Shown here piece by piece: positions 49,398-59,673 of a stretch of DNA of 64,000 nt. Position 1 is the stretch's first letter. Every line of letters begins with the position of its first letter. The stretch is from Mesorhizobium sp. B2-1-8 (GTDB lineage: Bacteria > Pseudomonadota > Alphaproteobacteria > Rhizobiales > Rhizobiaceae), in NCBI RefSeq assembly GCF_006442545.2, contig NZ_CP083952.1, forward strand, positions 2,721,501-2,785,500, read 5' to 3'. Position numbers and translations under genes: made by a program. The notes under the pieces are model-generated. The model saw only the letters and a list, made by a program, of their open reading frames with translations, was not told the origin of the DNA and did no database searches.

Positions 49398-50303
49398 ATG
49401 ACCATCAATCCCAATCCGCGCTCCGTGGTTGCCGTGCGGGCGACCGTTCCGGAGGACGCGTTTACCGCCGGCGCGCTGGGTACACTCCGGGAAGGCAGCG
49501 GCGTCGTCATCCGCGATGACGGGCTGGTGCTGACCATCGGTTATCTCATCACCGAGGCGGAGGAGGTTTGGCTGACCTCGCATGACGGGCGCGTCATCCC
49601 GGCGCACGCGCTGGCCTACGACCAGGAATCGGGCTTCGGCCTCGTTCAGGCGCTGGCGCCGACCGGTCTGCCGGCAGTCGCGCTGGGCGATGCCGGCAAG
49701 GCCAGGATCGGCGACTCGGTGGTGCTTGCCGACGGCATCGGCCGGGCGGTCGAGGCCAAGATCGTCACCAAGCAGGAATTCGCCGGCTATTGGGAGTATC
49801 TGCTCGACGAGGCGATCTTCATCGCGCCGGCGCATCCGTCCTGGGGCGGCGCGCCGTTGTTCAACGCCGAGGGGGCGCTGCTCGGCATCGGTTCGCTGCG
49901 CCTGCAGATGAGCCGCGCCGGCGAGGTTGCCGATATCAACATGGTGGTGCCGATCGACCTGTTGCCGCCGATCCTCGACGATCTGCTCACGCGTGGCCAC
50001 GTGGCCAAGCCGCCGCGCCCGTGGCTCGGCGCGCTCTCGGCCGAAAGCGACGGTAAGGTGGTGGTGATGAGTGTGACCGAGGGCGGCCCGGCGGCCAAGG
50101 CCGGCCTTCGCGAAGGCGACGTCATTTCGGAGGTCCGCGACGGTACGGTCGATGGGCTCGCCGATTTCTATCGCAAGCTTTGGGAAAGCGGTTCGGCCGG
50201 TGCCGAGATCCCGATGCGGGTGGTGCGTGACGGCCGCGAGACCTGGCTGCGCGTCAAGTCCGCCGATCGCGGTAGTTTTTTGAAGAAGCCGCAGCTGCAG
50301 TAG
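49398..50303 (+). CDS. HtrA/DegP-like protein with degenerate protease domain plus PDZ
   Basis: A 301-residue S1C-type protein. It keeps the chymotrypsin fold: EGSGVVIRDDGLVLTIGYLI (33-52), PALAYDQESGFGLVQALAP-like segment (about 69-88), PSWGGAPLFN (147-156) and a C-terminal PDZ domain (about 205-290, AKAGLREGDVISEVRDGTVD). In active HtrA the first segment has TNxHV, the second a DLAV Asp, and the third GNSGGPL; here His is replaced (IGYL), the Asp position is Gly/Phe and the Ser position is Gly. No signal peptide is seen. It is likely a cytosolic scaffold or chaperone, not a protease. Confidence 0.85.
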   Translation: MTINPNPRSVVAVRATVPEDAFTAGALGTLREGSGVVIRDDGLVLTIGYLITEAEEVWLTSHDGRVIPAHALAYDQESGFGLVQALAPTGLPAVALGDAGKARIGDSVVLADGIGRAVEAKIVTKQEFAGYWEYLLDEAIFIAPAHPSWGGAPLFNAEGALLGIGSLRLQMSRAGEVADINMVVPIDLLPPILDDLLTRGHVAKPPRPWLGALSAESDGKVVVMSVTEGGPAAKAGLREGDVISEVRDGTVDGLADFYRKLWESGSAGAEIPMRVVRDGRETWLRVKSADRGSFLKKPQLQ

Positions 50304-50319
50304 CGGCGTTGCATCGATA

Positions 50320-51306
50320 ATGCATCCCAGACTGCTCAAGACCTTTCTTGCCGTGGCGCGCAGCCGCAACATCACGCGCGCCGCCGAGACGGTTCATCTC
50401 GCTCAGTCGAGCGTCAGCGACCAGATCCAGTCGCTGGAGGCCGAGTTGGGTGCTGTCTTGTTCGCGCGCTCGAAGGCGGGGCTGGAATTGACGCCGGCCG
50501 GTCTGGCGCTGAAGCCCGTCGCGGAAGAATTGCTGCGGCTCGACGGCGAGGCGCGTGCCGCCGTTCAGGCTGCGTCCGGGCAGACCAGCGGCGCGTTGAC
50601 CATCGGTGCGCTGGAGACGATTGCTTCGGCCCGGCTGGCGCCCTGGCTGCCGGGGTTCCAGGCCAGTCATCCTGACATTGCGGTGCGGATGAAGGTGACC
50701 GACAGCGGCACGCTGCTGCGCCAGCTGGAGGACGGCGACATCGATGTCGCCTTCTGCTTCGATCGCCGCGATGCCTCGAAGGGCGGTGCCGATCAACGCT
50801 TCGCCAGGCACACGATAGCGGCCGAACCGCTGGTGCTGGTCGCAGCGCCGGGGCAGAACCTGGTTCCGTGCGACCTTGCCGCCCTTGCCGCAAAACGTTT
50901 CGTGGCGACGGAGCCTGGATGCATCTACCGGCACATGTTCGATACCGCCTTCGCCGAGGCGGGCATCGGTGCCTCGGAACTTGCCGCCGAAGTCGGCAGC
51001 ATCGGCGCCATTGCCCGGCTGGTGGCGGCCGGCGTGGGGCTGGGCCTCGTTCCACGTCTGGCTGTCAGCGACGCGCTCGAGCGTGGTGAACTGATCGAAC
51101 TGCCGTGGCCTGGCCGAGCCCAAGCGGCGCCGCTGACGATGATCTGGCGGCGCCGGCGCGTCCAGCCGCCGGCGCTCCGGCACCTGCTTGCCGCCGCGCG
51201 CGACACACTGGCGCCGGCAAGCTCCGGTGCCGGCTCAGGACCTGAATCGGCGAACCGCTCCAACCCCTTGTTTGCAAACAATTCCGGGAAAGCCGTCGTC
51301 AGCTAG
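50320..51306 (+). CDS. LysR family transcriptional regulator
   Basis: A 328-residue regulator. The HTH is residues 1-60 (LLKTFLAVARSRNITRAAET, LAQSSVSDQIQSLEAELGAV, F). The periplasmic-binding-like effector domain follows (ALTIGALETIASARLAPWLP; GDIDVAFCF; VATEPGCIYRHMF). The C-terminal 40 residues are Ala/Ser-rich. It starts 17 bp after the HtrA-like gene and ends 4 bp into the convergent SDR gene. The likely target is unknown; neighbouring SDR or HtrA-like genes are candidates. Confidence 0.92.
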   Translation: MHPRLLKTFLAVARSRNITRAAETVHLAQSSVSDQIQSLEAELGAVLFARSKAGLELTPAGLALKPVAEELLRLDGEARAAVQAASGQTSGALTIGALETIASARLAPWLPGFQASHPDIAVRMKVTDSGTLLRQLEDGDIDVAFCFDRRDASKGGADQRFARHTIAAEPLVLVAAPGQNLVPCDLAALAAKRFVATEPGCIYRHMFDTAFAEAGIGASELAAEVGSIGAIARLVAAGVGLGLVPRLAVSDALERGELIELPWPGRAQAAPLTMIWRRRRVQPPALRHLLAAARDTLAPASSGAGSGPESANRSNPLFANNSGKAVVS

Positions 51307-52031
51307 ACCAAGCGATGCCCGCCCTCGACATGCAGCGTCGTGCCGGTCGTAAAACCATTGCCCATGAGGAAGAAAATGGCGTCGGCGATGTCCTCGGGCT
51401 GGCCGATCCTGCCGACCGGCAGCCGCTCGGCCATCGCCGCAAGCGTCTCTGCCTTCCTGTCGCCGGCCACCTGCGCCCAAATCCCGGTATCGACCCAGCC
51501 GGGCGAGACGGCGTTGACGCGGACCGGTGCGAGTTCTATCGCCAACGCCCGCACCAGCCCTTCGAGCGCGGCATTGACGGCGGCGACGACCGAGCCGCGC
51601 GCGGCCGGGCGATAGGCGGCGATGCCGGAAACGAAGGTTATCGAGCCGGTCACGGCCAGCCCTGGCGCGCCGTGCTTGGCGAGCAGCAACGGGCCGAAGA
51701 GCTTGCTGTCGACCACGCGTCGCGCCGCCTCGAGATCGAGCTCCGGCAACAGCCGGTAGGCGCCTTCGATATCGGCGGCGGTGCTGACGATATGGTCGAG
51801 ACCGCCGATCCCGGCGAACAACGCCGCAACCTGGTCTTCCCGCGTGATGTCGACAATGGCTGTTTCGAGGGCGGCGGGATTGCCCAGCGCCTCGCGTGCC
51901 TGCCGCAGCCTGTCCTCGCCGCGCCCGGCGATGACGACTTTGGCCCCGGCTTCGAGGCAGCGCCTTGCAAGCGCGAGACCCATGCCGGAGCCGCCGCCGA
52001 CGATCAGGATTTTCGGGTTCGAAAGGTGCAT
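51303..52031 (-). CDS. Short-chain dehydrogenase/reductase (SDR)
   Basis: A 242-residue SDR. Cofactor motif GGGSGMGLALARRCLEAG (about 12-30), NNAG position altered to STAADIEG, catalytic Ser in GSITFVSGIAAYRPA, with the YxxxK Tyr/Lys apparently replaced (AYRPAARGSVVAAVNAALEG), so activity is doubtful; the C-terminal TTGTTLHVEGGHRLV is classical. The ATG at 52031 is better than an upstream TTG. It is convergent with the LysR gene and upstream of the MarR gene on the same strand. Confidence 0.85.
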   Translation of the reverse strand: MHLSNPKILIVGGGSGMGLALARRCLEAGAKVVIAGRGEDRLRQAREALGNPAALETAIVDITREDQVAALFAGIGGLDHIVSTAADIEGAYRLLPELDLEAARRVVDSKLFGPLLLAKHGAPGLAVTGSITFVSGIAAYRPAARGSVVAAVNAALEGLVRALAIELAPVRVNAVSPGWVDTGIWAQVAGDRKAETLAAMAERLPVGRIGQPEDIADAIFFLMGNGFTTGTTLHVEGGHRLV

Positions 52032-52155
52032 TTCGCTCTGCCTTTGTTGGAGGGACAAGGGCAGGGATTGGCAGCTCGATGCGGAAAGCGGAAACGGAAG
52101 AAACCGATGGTGTCATCGGAGATGCCGATGGTGCCGGCGGCATATGAGCGCCATC

Positions 52156-52611
52156 TCAGCGCACCAGCGGGCTGTCCCAGACGACGAACAGCAGTGCTTT
52201 CAGTTGGGCAAAGCGCTCCGGTCCGAGTTCGGTGCGCCACTCCTCTTCGATGTCACGCAATATGTCGACCATTTTCCAGAAAGCGGCGTGGCCGCGCTCG
52301 GTGGACCGCACCACGCGCGCGCTGCCTTCGCCGTCGGAGCGAAGGAGATAGCCATAGCTTTCCAGACTGCTGAGCAACTGGTTGATCGCCTGCTTGCTCA
52401 TGCCGGCACGCTCGGCGATCGTGCCGGGCCGCGCGCCATTCGGGCCGGGAAACTGCAGCACCGCCATGTGCGGCAGGCGCAATTCGTCGAAACCGGCGGC
52501 GTTGAGCTCCTTGATCAGCCGGCGCTGGATTGCCTGGGCAGGCACGCGCAGCAAGGCGCCAATCAACAGGTCCTCGGTCTTGGTCTGCAGTACTTCGGTG
52601 GAGGTGGCCAT
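52156..52611 (-). CDS. MarR family transcriptional regulator
   Basis: A 151-residue winged-helix repressor. The DNA-binding core is PGTIAERAGMSKQAINQLLS then LESYGYLLRSDGEGSARVVR (wing), the MarR pattern. It is divergent from the cupin gene at 52677 across 65 bp that contain two GTAAA-N5-TTTAC boxes, so autoregulation and control of the cupin gene are likely. MarR proteins of this type respond to small aromatic ligands. It reads towards the SDR gene at 51303, 125 bp beyond its stop. Confidence 0.92.
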   Translation of the reverse strand: MATSTEVLQTKTEDLLIGALLRVPAQAIQRRLIKELNAAGFDELRLPHMAVLQFPGPNGARPGTIAERAGMSKQAINQLLSSLESYGYLLRSDGEGSARVVRSTERGHAAFWKMVDILRDIEEEWRTELGPERFAQLKALLFVVWDSPLVR

Positions 52612-52621
52612 TGACGATCCG

Positions 52622-52660
52622 GTAAATTGAGTTTACTGATTGCTAGTAAATGTAATTTAC
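52622..52660. promoter_or_regulatory. Double MarR operator
   Basis: GTAAATTGAGTTTAC (52622-52636) and GTAAATGTAATTTAC (52646-52660), both GTAAA-N5-TTTAC dyads (the second perfect), centres 24 bp apart, in the marR-cupin divergent region. Together they form an inverted pair. Confidence 0.8.
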
Positions 52661-52676
52661 CGGAGGAGTTTGCGCA

Positions 52677-53150
52677 ATGTCATCCATGAATCTTCAGGTC
52701 AATCCAGCCGAAGAGACCATCGGCGACAAGATGCTATCGATTCGCTTCCTGGTGACGGGCGACAGTTCGAACGGCAGCATCGCCGCCTTCGAGTTAAAAG
52801 TGGCTGGCGGATCGCGGCTGCTGGCGCCGGCGCACAGCCACGATCATTATGAAGAGACGATCTACGGCGTTGACGGGGTGCTGACCTGGACCGTCGACGG
52901 CAAGGCGATCGATGTCGGGCCGGGAGAGGCGCTATGCATTCCACGCGGCGCCGTCCACCGGTTCGACAACAAGGGTGCCGACGACGCAACGGTACTGTGT
53001 ATCGTGACACCGGCGGCGATCGGCCCAGACTATTTTCGCGAGATTTTCGCAATGTTCCATGCCGCCGCCGGTGGCCCGCCGGACAAGGCCAGCATGATGG
53101 AGATCATGCGCCGCCACGGCCTGACGCCGGCGGCACCGACACCGGCGTAG
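52677..53150 (+). CDS. Cupin domain protein
   Basis: A 157-residue single-domain cupin. Metal-binding motif 1 is APAHSHDHYEETIYGVDG (His/His/Glu) and motif 2 is PRGAVHRFDNKG (His). Cupins of this kind are often dioxygenases or sugar/aromatic isomerases; the reaction here is unknown. CGGAGGAG lies 6-8 nt upstream of the ATG. It is divergent from the MarR regulator and likely controlled by it through the double operator. Confidence 0.88.
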   Translation: MSSMNLQVNPAEETIGDKMLSIRFLVTGDSSNGSIAAFELKVAGGSRLLAPAHSHDHYEETIYGVDGVLTWTVDGKAIDVGPGEALCIPRGAVHRFDNKGADDATVLCIVTPAAIGPDYFREIFAMFHAAAGGPPDKASMMEIMRRHGLTPAAPTPA

Positions 53151-53183
53151 AGCGCGAGCTCAGCTCCTGGGGCTGCGGCGGCT

Positions 53184-53528
53184 CTATTCCCGCTCCGCAC
53201 TCGCGAACACCACCAGATTGCCATCGGGATCGCGCATCCGCATGATCCAGAAATTGTCGGCTTTCTCGATCGGGCCGGGTTCGAGGCCTGCATCCACCGG
53301 TCTCTGCCGCTCCGGCGCCAGCGGCAGGACGCCGAGCGTCAGCGTCGAGGTGCCGGCTTTTTCCTTGTCCTCGAAGAGCTGCACCTCGGCGCTTTCCGTG
53401 AACTGCCATCCGGCAAGGCCGGGCATCGGCCGGCGCAACGGCGGCTTGCCGAAGAGCTTTTCGTACCAGACGATGCTGGGCTCGAGGTCGGAGCAGCTGA
53501 CATGGGCAAAAACCGTCTGCACGGCCAT
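53184..53528 (-). CDS. VOC family (glyoxalase-like) protein
   Basis: A 114-residue metal-dependent or binding VOC-fold protein. The paired beta-alpha-beta modules start QTVFAHVSCSDLEPSIVWYE and end WIMRMRDPDGNLVVFASAER, with the DPDGN turn typical of the family. GGAGG lies 6 nt upstream of the ATG at 53528. Possible roles are antibiotic binding, glyoxalase or extradiol dioxygenase; none can be chosen from the sequence. It is convergent with the cupin gene. Confidence 0.85.
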   Translation of the reverse strand: MAVQTVFAHVSCSDLEPSIVWYEKLFGKPPLRRPMPGLAGWQFTESAEVQLFEDKEKAGTSTLTLGVLPLAPERQRPVDAGLEPGPIEKADNFWIMRMRDPDGNLVVFASAERE

Positions 53529-53722
53529 CGCGATCCTCCATGGCGATTGCACTCCTGCCGGAACGCGGCGATGGATGGTGCGTTCCGTGCCTGGCGCAGC
53601 GTGCCCCTTACTGCTGACGAAAATTGGTAGTGAACCATGCCATGATGCCGGGAATCGCACGATGCCGGAGGCAAGATGACAGCAACGCTAGCGACAACGA
53701 CACTGATTGGGCAAGCGCACTG

Positions 53723-54322
53723 ATGGCGCCGGTCAAGGTCGATCCCGACAAGGTGCGGGAATTTCCCGACGCGGCGAGCTTTTACGCCTGGCTCAGCGAA
53801 CACCACGCCACGGAAACCGAAGTGTGGATCAAGGTGCACAAGGTGGGGTCGGGACTGAAGTCGATCACGCCGAAGGAAGCCATCGATGTCGTGCTGTGCT
53901 TCGGCTGGATCGATGCCGTGCGGAAGGGGCTGGACGAGAACAGTTTCCTGCAGCGCTACACGCCGCGCGGCAAAAACAGCATCTGGAGCAAGATCAACGT
54001 CGACAATGTCGCGCGCCTCGTCGAGGAGGGCCGCATGACCGAGCATGGGTTGAGAGAGGTCGAGGCAGCCAAGGCAGACGGGCGCTGGGCGCGCGCCTAT
54101 GGCAGTGGCAAGGAGATGAAAATCCCCGATGATTTGCAAAAGGCGATCGATGCCGAGCCGGCGGCCAAGGCGATGCTGGAAAAGCTCAGCGCACAGAACC
54201 GCTTCTCGCTCGCCTTCCGGACCCACAACATGAAGACCGAGGCCGGCCGCAAGAAGAAGATCGAAACCTTCGTGGCAATGCTGAAGCGTGGCGAGACGAT
54301 CTATCCACAGGGAAAGAAGTAA
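53723..54322 (+). CDS. YdeI/OmpD-associated family protein
   Basis: A 199-residue soluble protein. Family tokens: EFPDAASFYAWLSEHHATET, EVWIKVHKVGSG, EAIDVVLCFGWIDAVRKGLD, SFLQRYTPRGKNSIWSKIN, and the terminal IETFVAMLKRGETIYPQ. YdeI-type proteins have been tied to stress and peptide resistance in enterobacteria but the biochemistry is unknown. ATG at 53723; an upstream frame is open but reads poorly. It is divergent from the VOC gene and convergent with the GST gene. Confidence 0.88.
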   Translation: MAPVKVDPDKVREFPDAASFYAWLSEHHATETEVWIKVHKVGSGLKSITPKEAIDVVLCFGWIDAVRKGLDENSFLQRYTPRGKNSIWSKINVDNVARLVEEGRMTEHGLREVEAAKADGRWARAYGSGKEMKIPDDLQKAIDAEPAAKAMLEKLSAQNRFSLAFRTHNMKTEAGRKKKIETFVAMLKRGETIYPQGKK

Positions 54323-54328
54323 GGTTGC

Positions 54329-54958
54329 TCAGGCGCCCGAATGCGGGTCGATGGCGTAGGGATGGACGGGGTAGCCGGGTCCGACGGCATCGCGCACGCG
54401 GTCGGTCCATGCGGCGAACGCCGGATAGTCCGCGAGAGAAAAGCCGCAATCCCTGGCAAGATGGCTGTAAGCGTAGACGGCGATGTCGGCGATGGTGAAG
54501 TCGTTGCCGGCCAGAAACGGCGCCTCGCCAAGGCTTCGGTTCAGGGCGGCGAGCGTGCGGGCTCCGGCCTCGCGCTTGCCGGCCACCATGGCCTGGTTGC
54601 GCTTGAGCCGTCCGGTCAAGGTCCAGAAGCGCAGCGAGCCGATGACGGGCTCGACATTGTATTGTTCGAAGAACAGCCACTGCATGACCTTGGCACGCCG
54701 ATAGCGGTCTGACGGCAGGAAGGGTGTGCCCTCGGCAAGATAGGCGAGGATTGCATTGGATTCGGCGATGGCGCTGCCATCCTCGAGTTGAAGGACCGGA
54801 ACCGCGCCTGCCGGATTGAGTGCGAGGAAGGCGTCGGTATGGCTCTCGCCCTCGAAAATCGAGACGGGGTGGCTGTCATAGGGAATTTTGAGCATGCCGA
54901 GCAGGACCCGGACCTTCCAGCCGTTCTGCGACGGCAGATAATCGTGAAGCGTGAGCAT
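54329..54958 (-). CDS. Glutathione S-transferase
   Basis: A 209-residue GST. The thioredoxin-like N-domain is MLTLHDYLPSQNGWKVRVLL then NPAGAVPVLQLEDGSAIAES (cis-Pro and the Glu-Ser glutathione site). The C-terminal helical domain has DFTIADIAVYAYSHLARDCG, the family Asp motif. AGAGGA lies 6 nt upstream of the ATG. It may detoxify electrophiles; substrate unknown. It is convergent with the YdeI-like gene, with a 6-bp gap. Confidence 0.92.
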   Translation of the reverse strand: MLTLHDYLPSQNGWKVRVLLGMLKIPYDSHPVSIFEGESHTDAFLALNPAGAVPVLQLEDGSAIAESNAILAYLAEGTPFLPSDRYRRAKVMQWLFFEQYNVEPVIGSLRFWTLTGRLKRNQAMVAGKREAGARTLAALNRSLGEAPFLAGNDFTIADIAVYAYSHLARDCGFSLADYPAFAAWTDRVRDAVGPGYPVHPYAIDPHSGA

Positions 54959-55123
54959 GACCGGTCCTCTTGATGGGTGAACATCGCATGGCGCGACGCC
55001 TGCCGACACCCGATTCCTGCGCAACGAATTCATGCAGTCGGTCGCACGATGGCTGCGATCGTGCTTACGCCGACAACTGACACGGCGGGACCGAGCGCAA
55101 TAGCCAGACCTTTTGGGCTGCCG

Positions 55124-55426
55124 TCACTGGTCGAGGTCGACCGGTGTCACGCCGAGGAGCTTCAGGGCGTTGGCGTAGGTCCGGATGCCTTGCGCTTGCT
55201 TGCGCTCCGCACAGAACCGGTTCGCCTTGTCCTGCAGCGCCGTTGCCTCTGCGATCTGGCTCGCACTGGCACCCGGTCTGGCCTTGGTCCGGATAGCGCC
55301 GTCGAGTTGAAGACCGAGCCGGCTGCAATATTCGCTGCGAGTGACAGCCGCCTCCGCGCCCGGCTGTGCGACCGGGAGCATGGCAAGCGAAATGCCAATC
55401 ACGGCGCCCATCCATCCCCGTTGCAT
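55124..55426 (-). CDS. Small secreted Ala/Arg-rich protein
   Basis: A 100-residue protein with an N-terminal signal-like segment (MGAVIGISLAMLPVAQPGAE) and a possible cut near AEA-AV. The mature part is helical with two Cys (YCSRLG, RFCAERK). The start is uncertain between ATGs at 55426 and 55411. Family not recognised. Confidence 0.6.
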   Translation of the reverse strand: MQRGWMGAVIGISLAMLPVAQPGAEAAVTRSEYCSRLGLQLDGAIRTKARPGASASQIAEATALQDKANRFCAERKQAQGIRTYANALKLLGVTPVDLDQ

Positions 55427-55558
55427 TGCAGGCGATATCCCTTGGCGTTGTCCGGCGGCCGCTGTCCGGCCGCCACGGGATCGTTATCGCAGACGATCTT
55501 TTCGCCAGTTTTTCCCGGATGTTGAATCTTGTTTCTGGAGTGTGTCTGGAGGCTGGGT

Positions 55559-55873
55559 TCACACTTCGTCGGCGTCGAACAGCAGCATCGTCAGATCGTC
55601 GTCGCCCGGGGCCAATATCCGCCGGTCGGCGGCACAGGCAACGCCGATTTCGCTGGCGAATGCGGCGCGGATGTCATCGAGGCTGTCGAAATACAATGTC
55701 CCGACCAGATACGGCATCTCGCCCGCCGAGAGCTTGATCATGGGCCGCCTGCTGACATCGTAGCGCCGCAGGCCGGGGAGCTTCTTGGCGAGCGGTATAT
55801 GAACGTCGAAATAGTGCCGGTCGAACGCGGCCGGATCGGCCGGGGTTTTGTAAATCACAAGCATCTTGGCCAT
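55559..55873 (-). CDS. EthD family protein
   Basis: A 104-residue dimeric alpha-beta barrel protein of the EthD group. Tokens: MLVIYKTPADPAAFDRHYFD, HIPLAKKLPGLRRYDVSR, YLVGTLYFDSLDDIRAAF. EthD was named from an ethyl tert-butyl ether degradation locus, but most relatives have unknown roles in small-molecule metabolism. Here no degradation genes are adjacent. ATG at 55873. Confidence 0.9.
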   Translation of the reverse strand: MAKMLVIYKTPADPAAFDRHYFDVHIPLAKKLPGLRRYDVSRRPMIKLSAGEMPYLVGTLYFDSLDDIRAAFASEIGVACAADRRILAPGDDDLTMLLFDADEV

Positions 55874-56147
55874 TGCCGTGGTCCTGTCCTGTTGTTGTCG
55901 ATGGTCGGGCCGTGCGGGCCGCCAACCCGAAGTCGTTCGACATTGGCGGATTTCGACCGCCGGTCGATTTTTATGTGCGCGGGCAGGGGAGAGCGGCTAT
56001 GCAGACAGCCGATTTCCCCCGCTGAGGAGATCGGCGCCTCGCGCCCCGTCAGGCATCTGCGGCGCTTCTGCCTCTTCCCCCGACATCGTCATTCGCGTAA
56101 GTGCGCGGGCAAATCCCAATTCCGCATCGATACCCCTTGGAATTCCC

Positions 56148-57770
<1,623 letters not shown>

Positions 57771-57838
57771 TTCGAGTTTTCATTGGATGCGCGAAGCGCG
57801 TCGCGTGATCATGGCGACGCGCTTCTGGAAATGATGGC

Positions 57839-58279
57839 CTACCTCAGCGAGATGCTCATGCCGCTGAGATCGGCGTTGACCTGCAGGCCCACCTGTCTGC
57901 CCGTGAGTTCGAGCTGGGCGCCCCTGTCGTTGGTCATCACGATCACCTGGGCGCCTCTGCCGAGCGCGCCGCCGCCGCCGGCCGCGCCATATACGCCAGT
58001 CACGTCCCGAGCGCGCTTGATGTGGCGCACGGTGCCCTGGAAATAGGTCTTGGAGACGCCGAAGGCGAGGCCGCCCGAGACGCCGCCGATCGAGATCGGA
58101 TATCTGCGGCCATGAAAGGTCAGCGTGCCCTCGCCACCGGAACCGCCGACAAAGAAAGCCGCCTTGTAGACGGAGAAGCGGATCTTACCGCTGTCGGCAT
58201 GCGCGGCGCTGGCAAGGCTGACGCCCGCTGTGGCGATCACGGCTACGGCGATTGAACGAAATCCGGACGAAATAGTCAT
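57839..58279 (-). CDS. Secreted hypothetical protein (146 aa)
   Basis: A 146-residue exported protein. Signal peptide TISSGFRSIAVAVIATAGVS with a cut near AHA-DS. The mature part is Gly-rich with beta character (FFVGGSGGEGTLTFHGRRYP; FGVSKTYFQGTVRH; VIVMTNDRGAQLELTGRQVG; NADLSGMSISL). CAGGAG lies upstream of the ATG at 58279. Family not recognised; it stands alone between the ABC-F gene and the dehydrogenase operon. Confidence 0.75.
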   Translation of the reverse strand: MTISSGFRSIAVAVIATAGVSLASAAHADSGKIRFSVYKAAFFVGGSGGEGTLTFHGRRYPISIGGVSGGLAFGVSKTYFQGTVRHIKRARDVTGVYGAAGGGGALGRGAQVIVMTNDRGAQLELTGRQVGLQVNADLSGMSISLR

Positions 58280-58419
58280 GATGGAGCTCCTGAAGGTGGC
58301 CGTCGGCAAGAATGTCAGCGTGGCATCAAAGTTACAACTGAACAGTCTTGCCCATCATTGGTTCCAAGCGGCGGTCTGAATCTGGCGGCGGCGCTCTCGC
58401 CGGAACACCCGGTTCAGCC

Positions 58420-59673
58420 TTAGTAGGCGCTGTTTACGGCCTGCACTGAATCGCGCAGCGCCTTGACGTCCCCAGCGGAGACTGGCTCGGCTTGATTTCC
58501 CCAGGCATTTCGGATGTAAGTCGCCACTGCGGCGACCTGATCGTCCGAGAGTTTCCACCCGAACGACGGCATCGACAGCGCGTTCGGAATTGCCGGACCG
58601 GACGCGGGATGGCCGCCGTTCAGGATGAGCCGCACGACCGAAAGCGGCTGGCGGGACTGTACGGCAGCGCTGCCTTTCAGCGAGGGGAACATGTTCTTTA
58701 CGCCGTCACCTCCGAGTTGGTGGCAAGCTGAGCATTGGTCGCCATAGATGCTCTTTCCCGCGCTCATCGCAGTCCCTTGGGCAGCGGACGGCTCCTCGGC
58801 GGGGGCAGCCGGCAGCGACTTGAGGTAGATCGCAATCGCCTTCAGATCCGCATCGCTCATTTTGGAGGTGGAATCTTTCACGACCTCAGCCATCGGGCCG
58901 TATGCGGTGGTGCGGTTGTTATGGCCGGCCTTCAGGAAGGCGACAATATCCTGATCGCTCCAAGTTCCGAGGCCGGTGCGCTTGTCGCCGGTCAGGTTCG
59001 GCGCGAACCAGTTCTGTATCTCGGATCCTTGGTAGCGTTGCGAGGTCTTGTCGGCGCCGAAGACGTCCTTCGGCGTGTGACATGCGCCGCAATGGCCAAG
59101 GCCTTCGACCAGATAGGCGCCACGGTTCCAGTCGGCCGACTGGTTCTTGTCAGGCTTGAATTCGCCTGGAGTGAAGAACAAGCGGTTCCATCCTGCCATT
59201 GCGATGCGGTGGTTCAACGGCCAGGTGAATTCATTGGGACGCTGCGCCGAGCGCACCGGCTCCAGCGTGCGCAGATAGGCGCGAATGTCATCGACGTCTC
59301 CGCGCGTCGCCTTGGTGAACCACGGGTAGGGGAAAGCCGGGTAGAGCCGCCTGCCGTCGGAGGCAACTCCTTCATGCATGGCGCGGTAGAACTGCTCTTC
59401 GTTCCAGGCGCCGATGCCGGTCTCCGCGTCGGGGGTTATGTTGGCCGAGTAGATCGTGCCGAAAGGCGTTCCGATCGGCCTGTTGCCGGCGAAGGGTTGG
59501 CCGTCGGGCGCCGTGTGGCAGGCCACGCAATCGCCTGCGGCGACGAGCTCGCGGCCGCGCTCCTGTCTGGAGAAATCGCCGATCTGGCCATGCGCGAGCG
59601 GACCGAACACCAGCATGCCCGCGCCGATCAGAGCGCCGCTGGCGGCAAGGGTGAGGAGGGCGCGCTGCCTCAT
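58420..59673 (-). CDS. Triheme cytochrome c subunit of a membrane dehydrogenase
   Basis: A 417-residue exported cytochrome c with three CxxCH heme sites: CVACH (49-53), CGACH (195-199) and CSACH (314-318). The N-terminal signal is ALLTLAASGALIGAGMLVFG. This architecture matches the cytochrome c subunit of gluconate, alcohol or sorbitol dehydrogenases, which passes electrons to the respiratory quinone pool. Its ATG overlaps the GMC stop (ATGA). It is the last gene of the operon. Confidence 0.95.
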   Translation of the reverse strand: MRQRALLTLAASGALIGAGMLVFGPLAHGQIGDFSRQERGRELVAAGDCVACHTAPDGQPFAGNRPIGTPFGTIYSANITPDAETGIGAWNEEQFYRAMHEGVASDGRRLYPAFPYPWFTKATRGDVDDIRAYLRTLEPVRSAQRPNEFTWPLNHRIAMAGWNRLFFTPGEFKPDKNQSADWNRGAYLVEGLGHCGACHTPKDVFGADKTSQRYQGSEIQNWFAPNLTGDKRTGLGTWSDQDIVAFLKAGHNNRTTAYGPMAEVVKDSTSKMSDADLKAIAIYLKSLPAAPAEEPSAAQGTAMSAGKSIYGDQCSACHQLGGDGVKNMFPSLKGSAAVQSRQPLSVVRLILNGGHPASGPAIPNALSMPSFGWKLSDDQVAAVATYIRNAWGNQAEPVSAGDVKALRDSVQAVNSAY

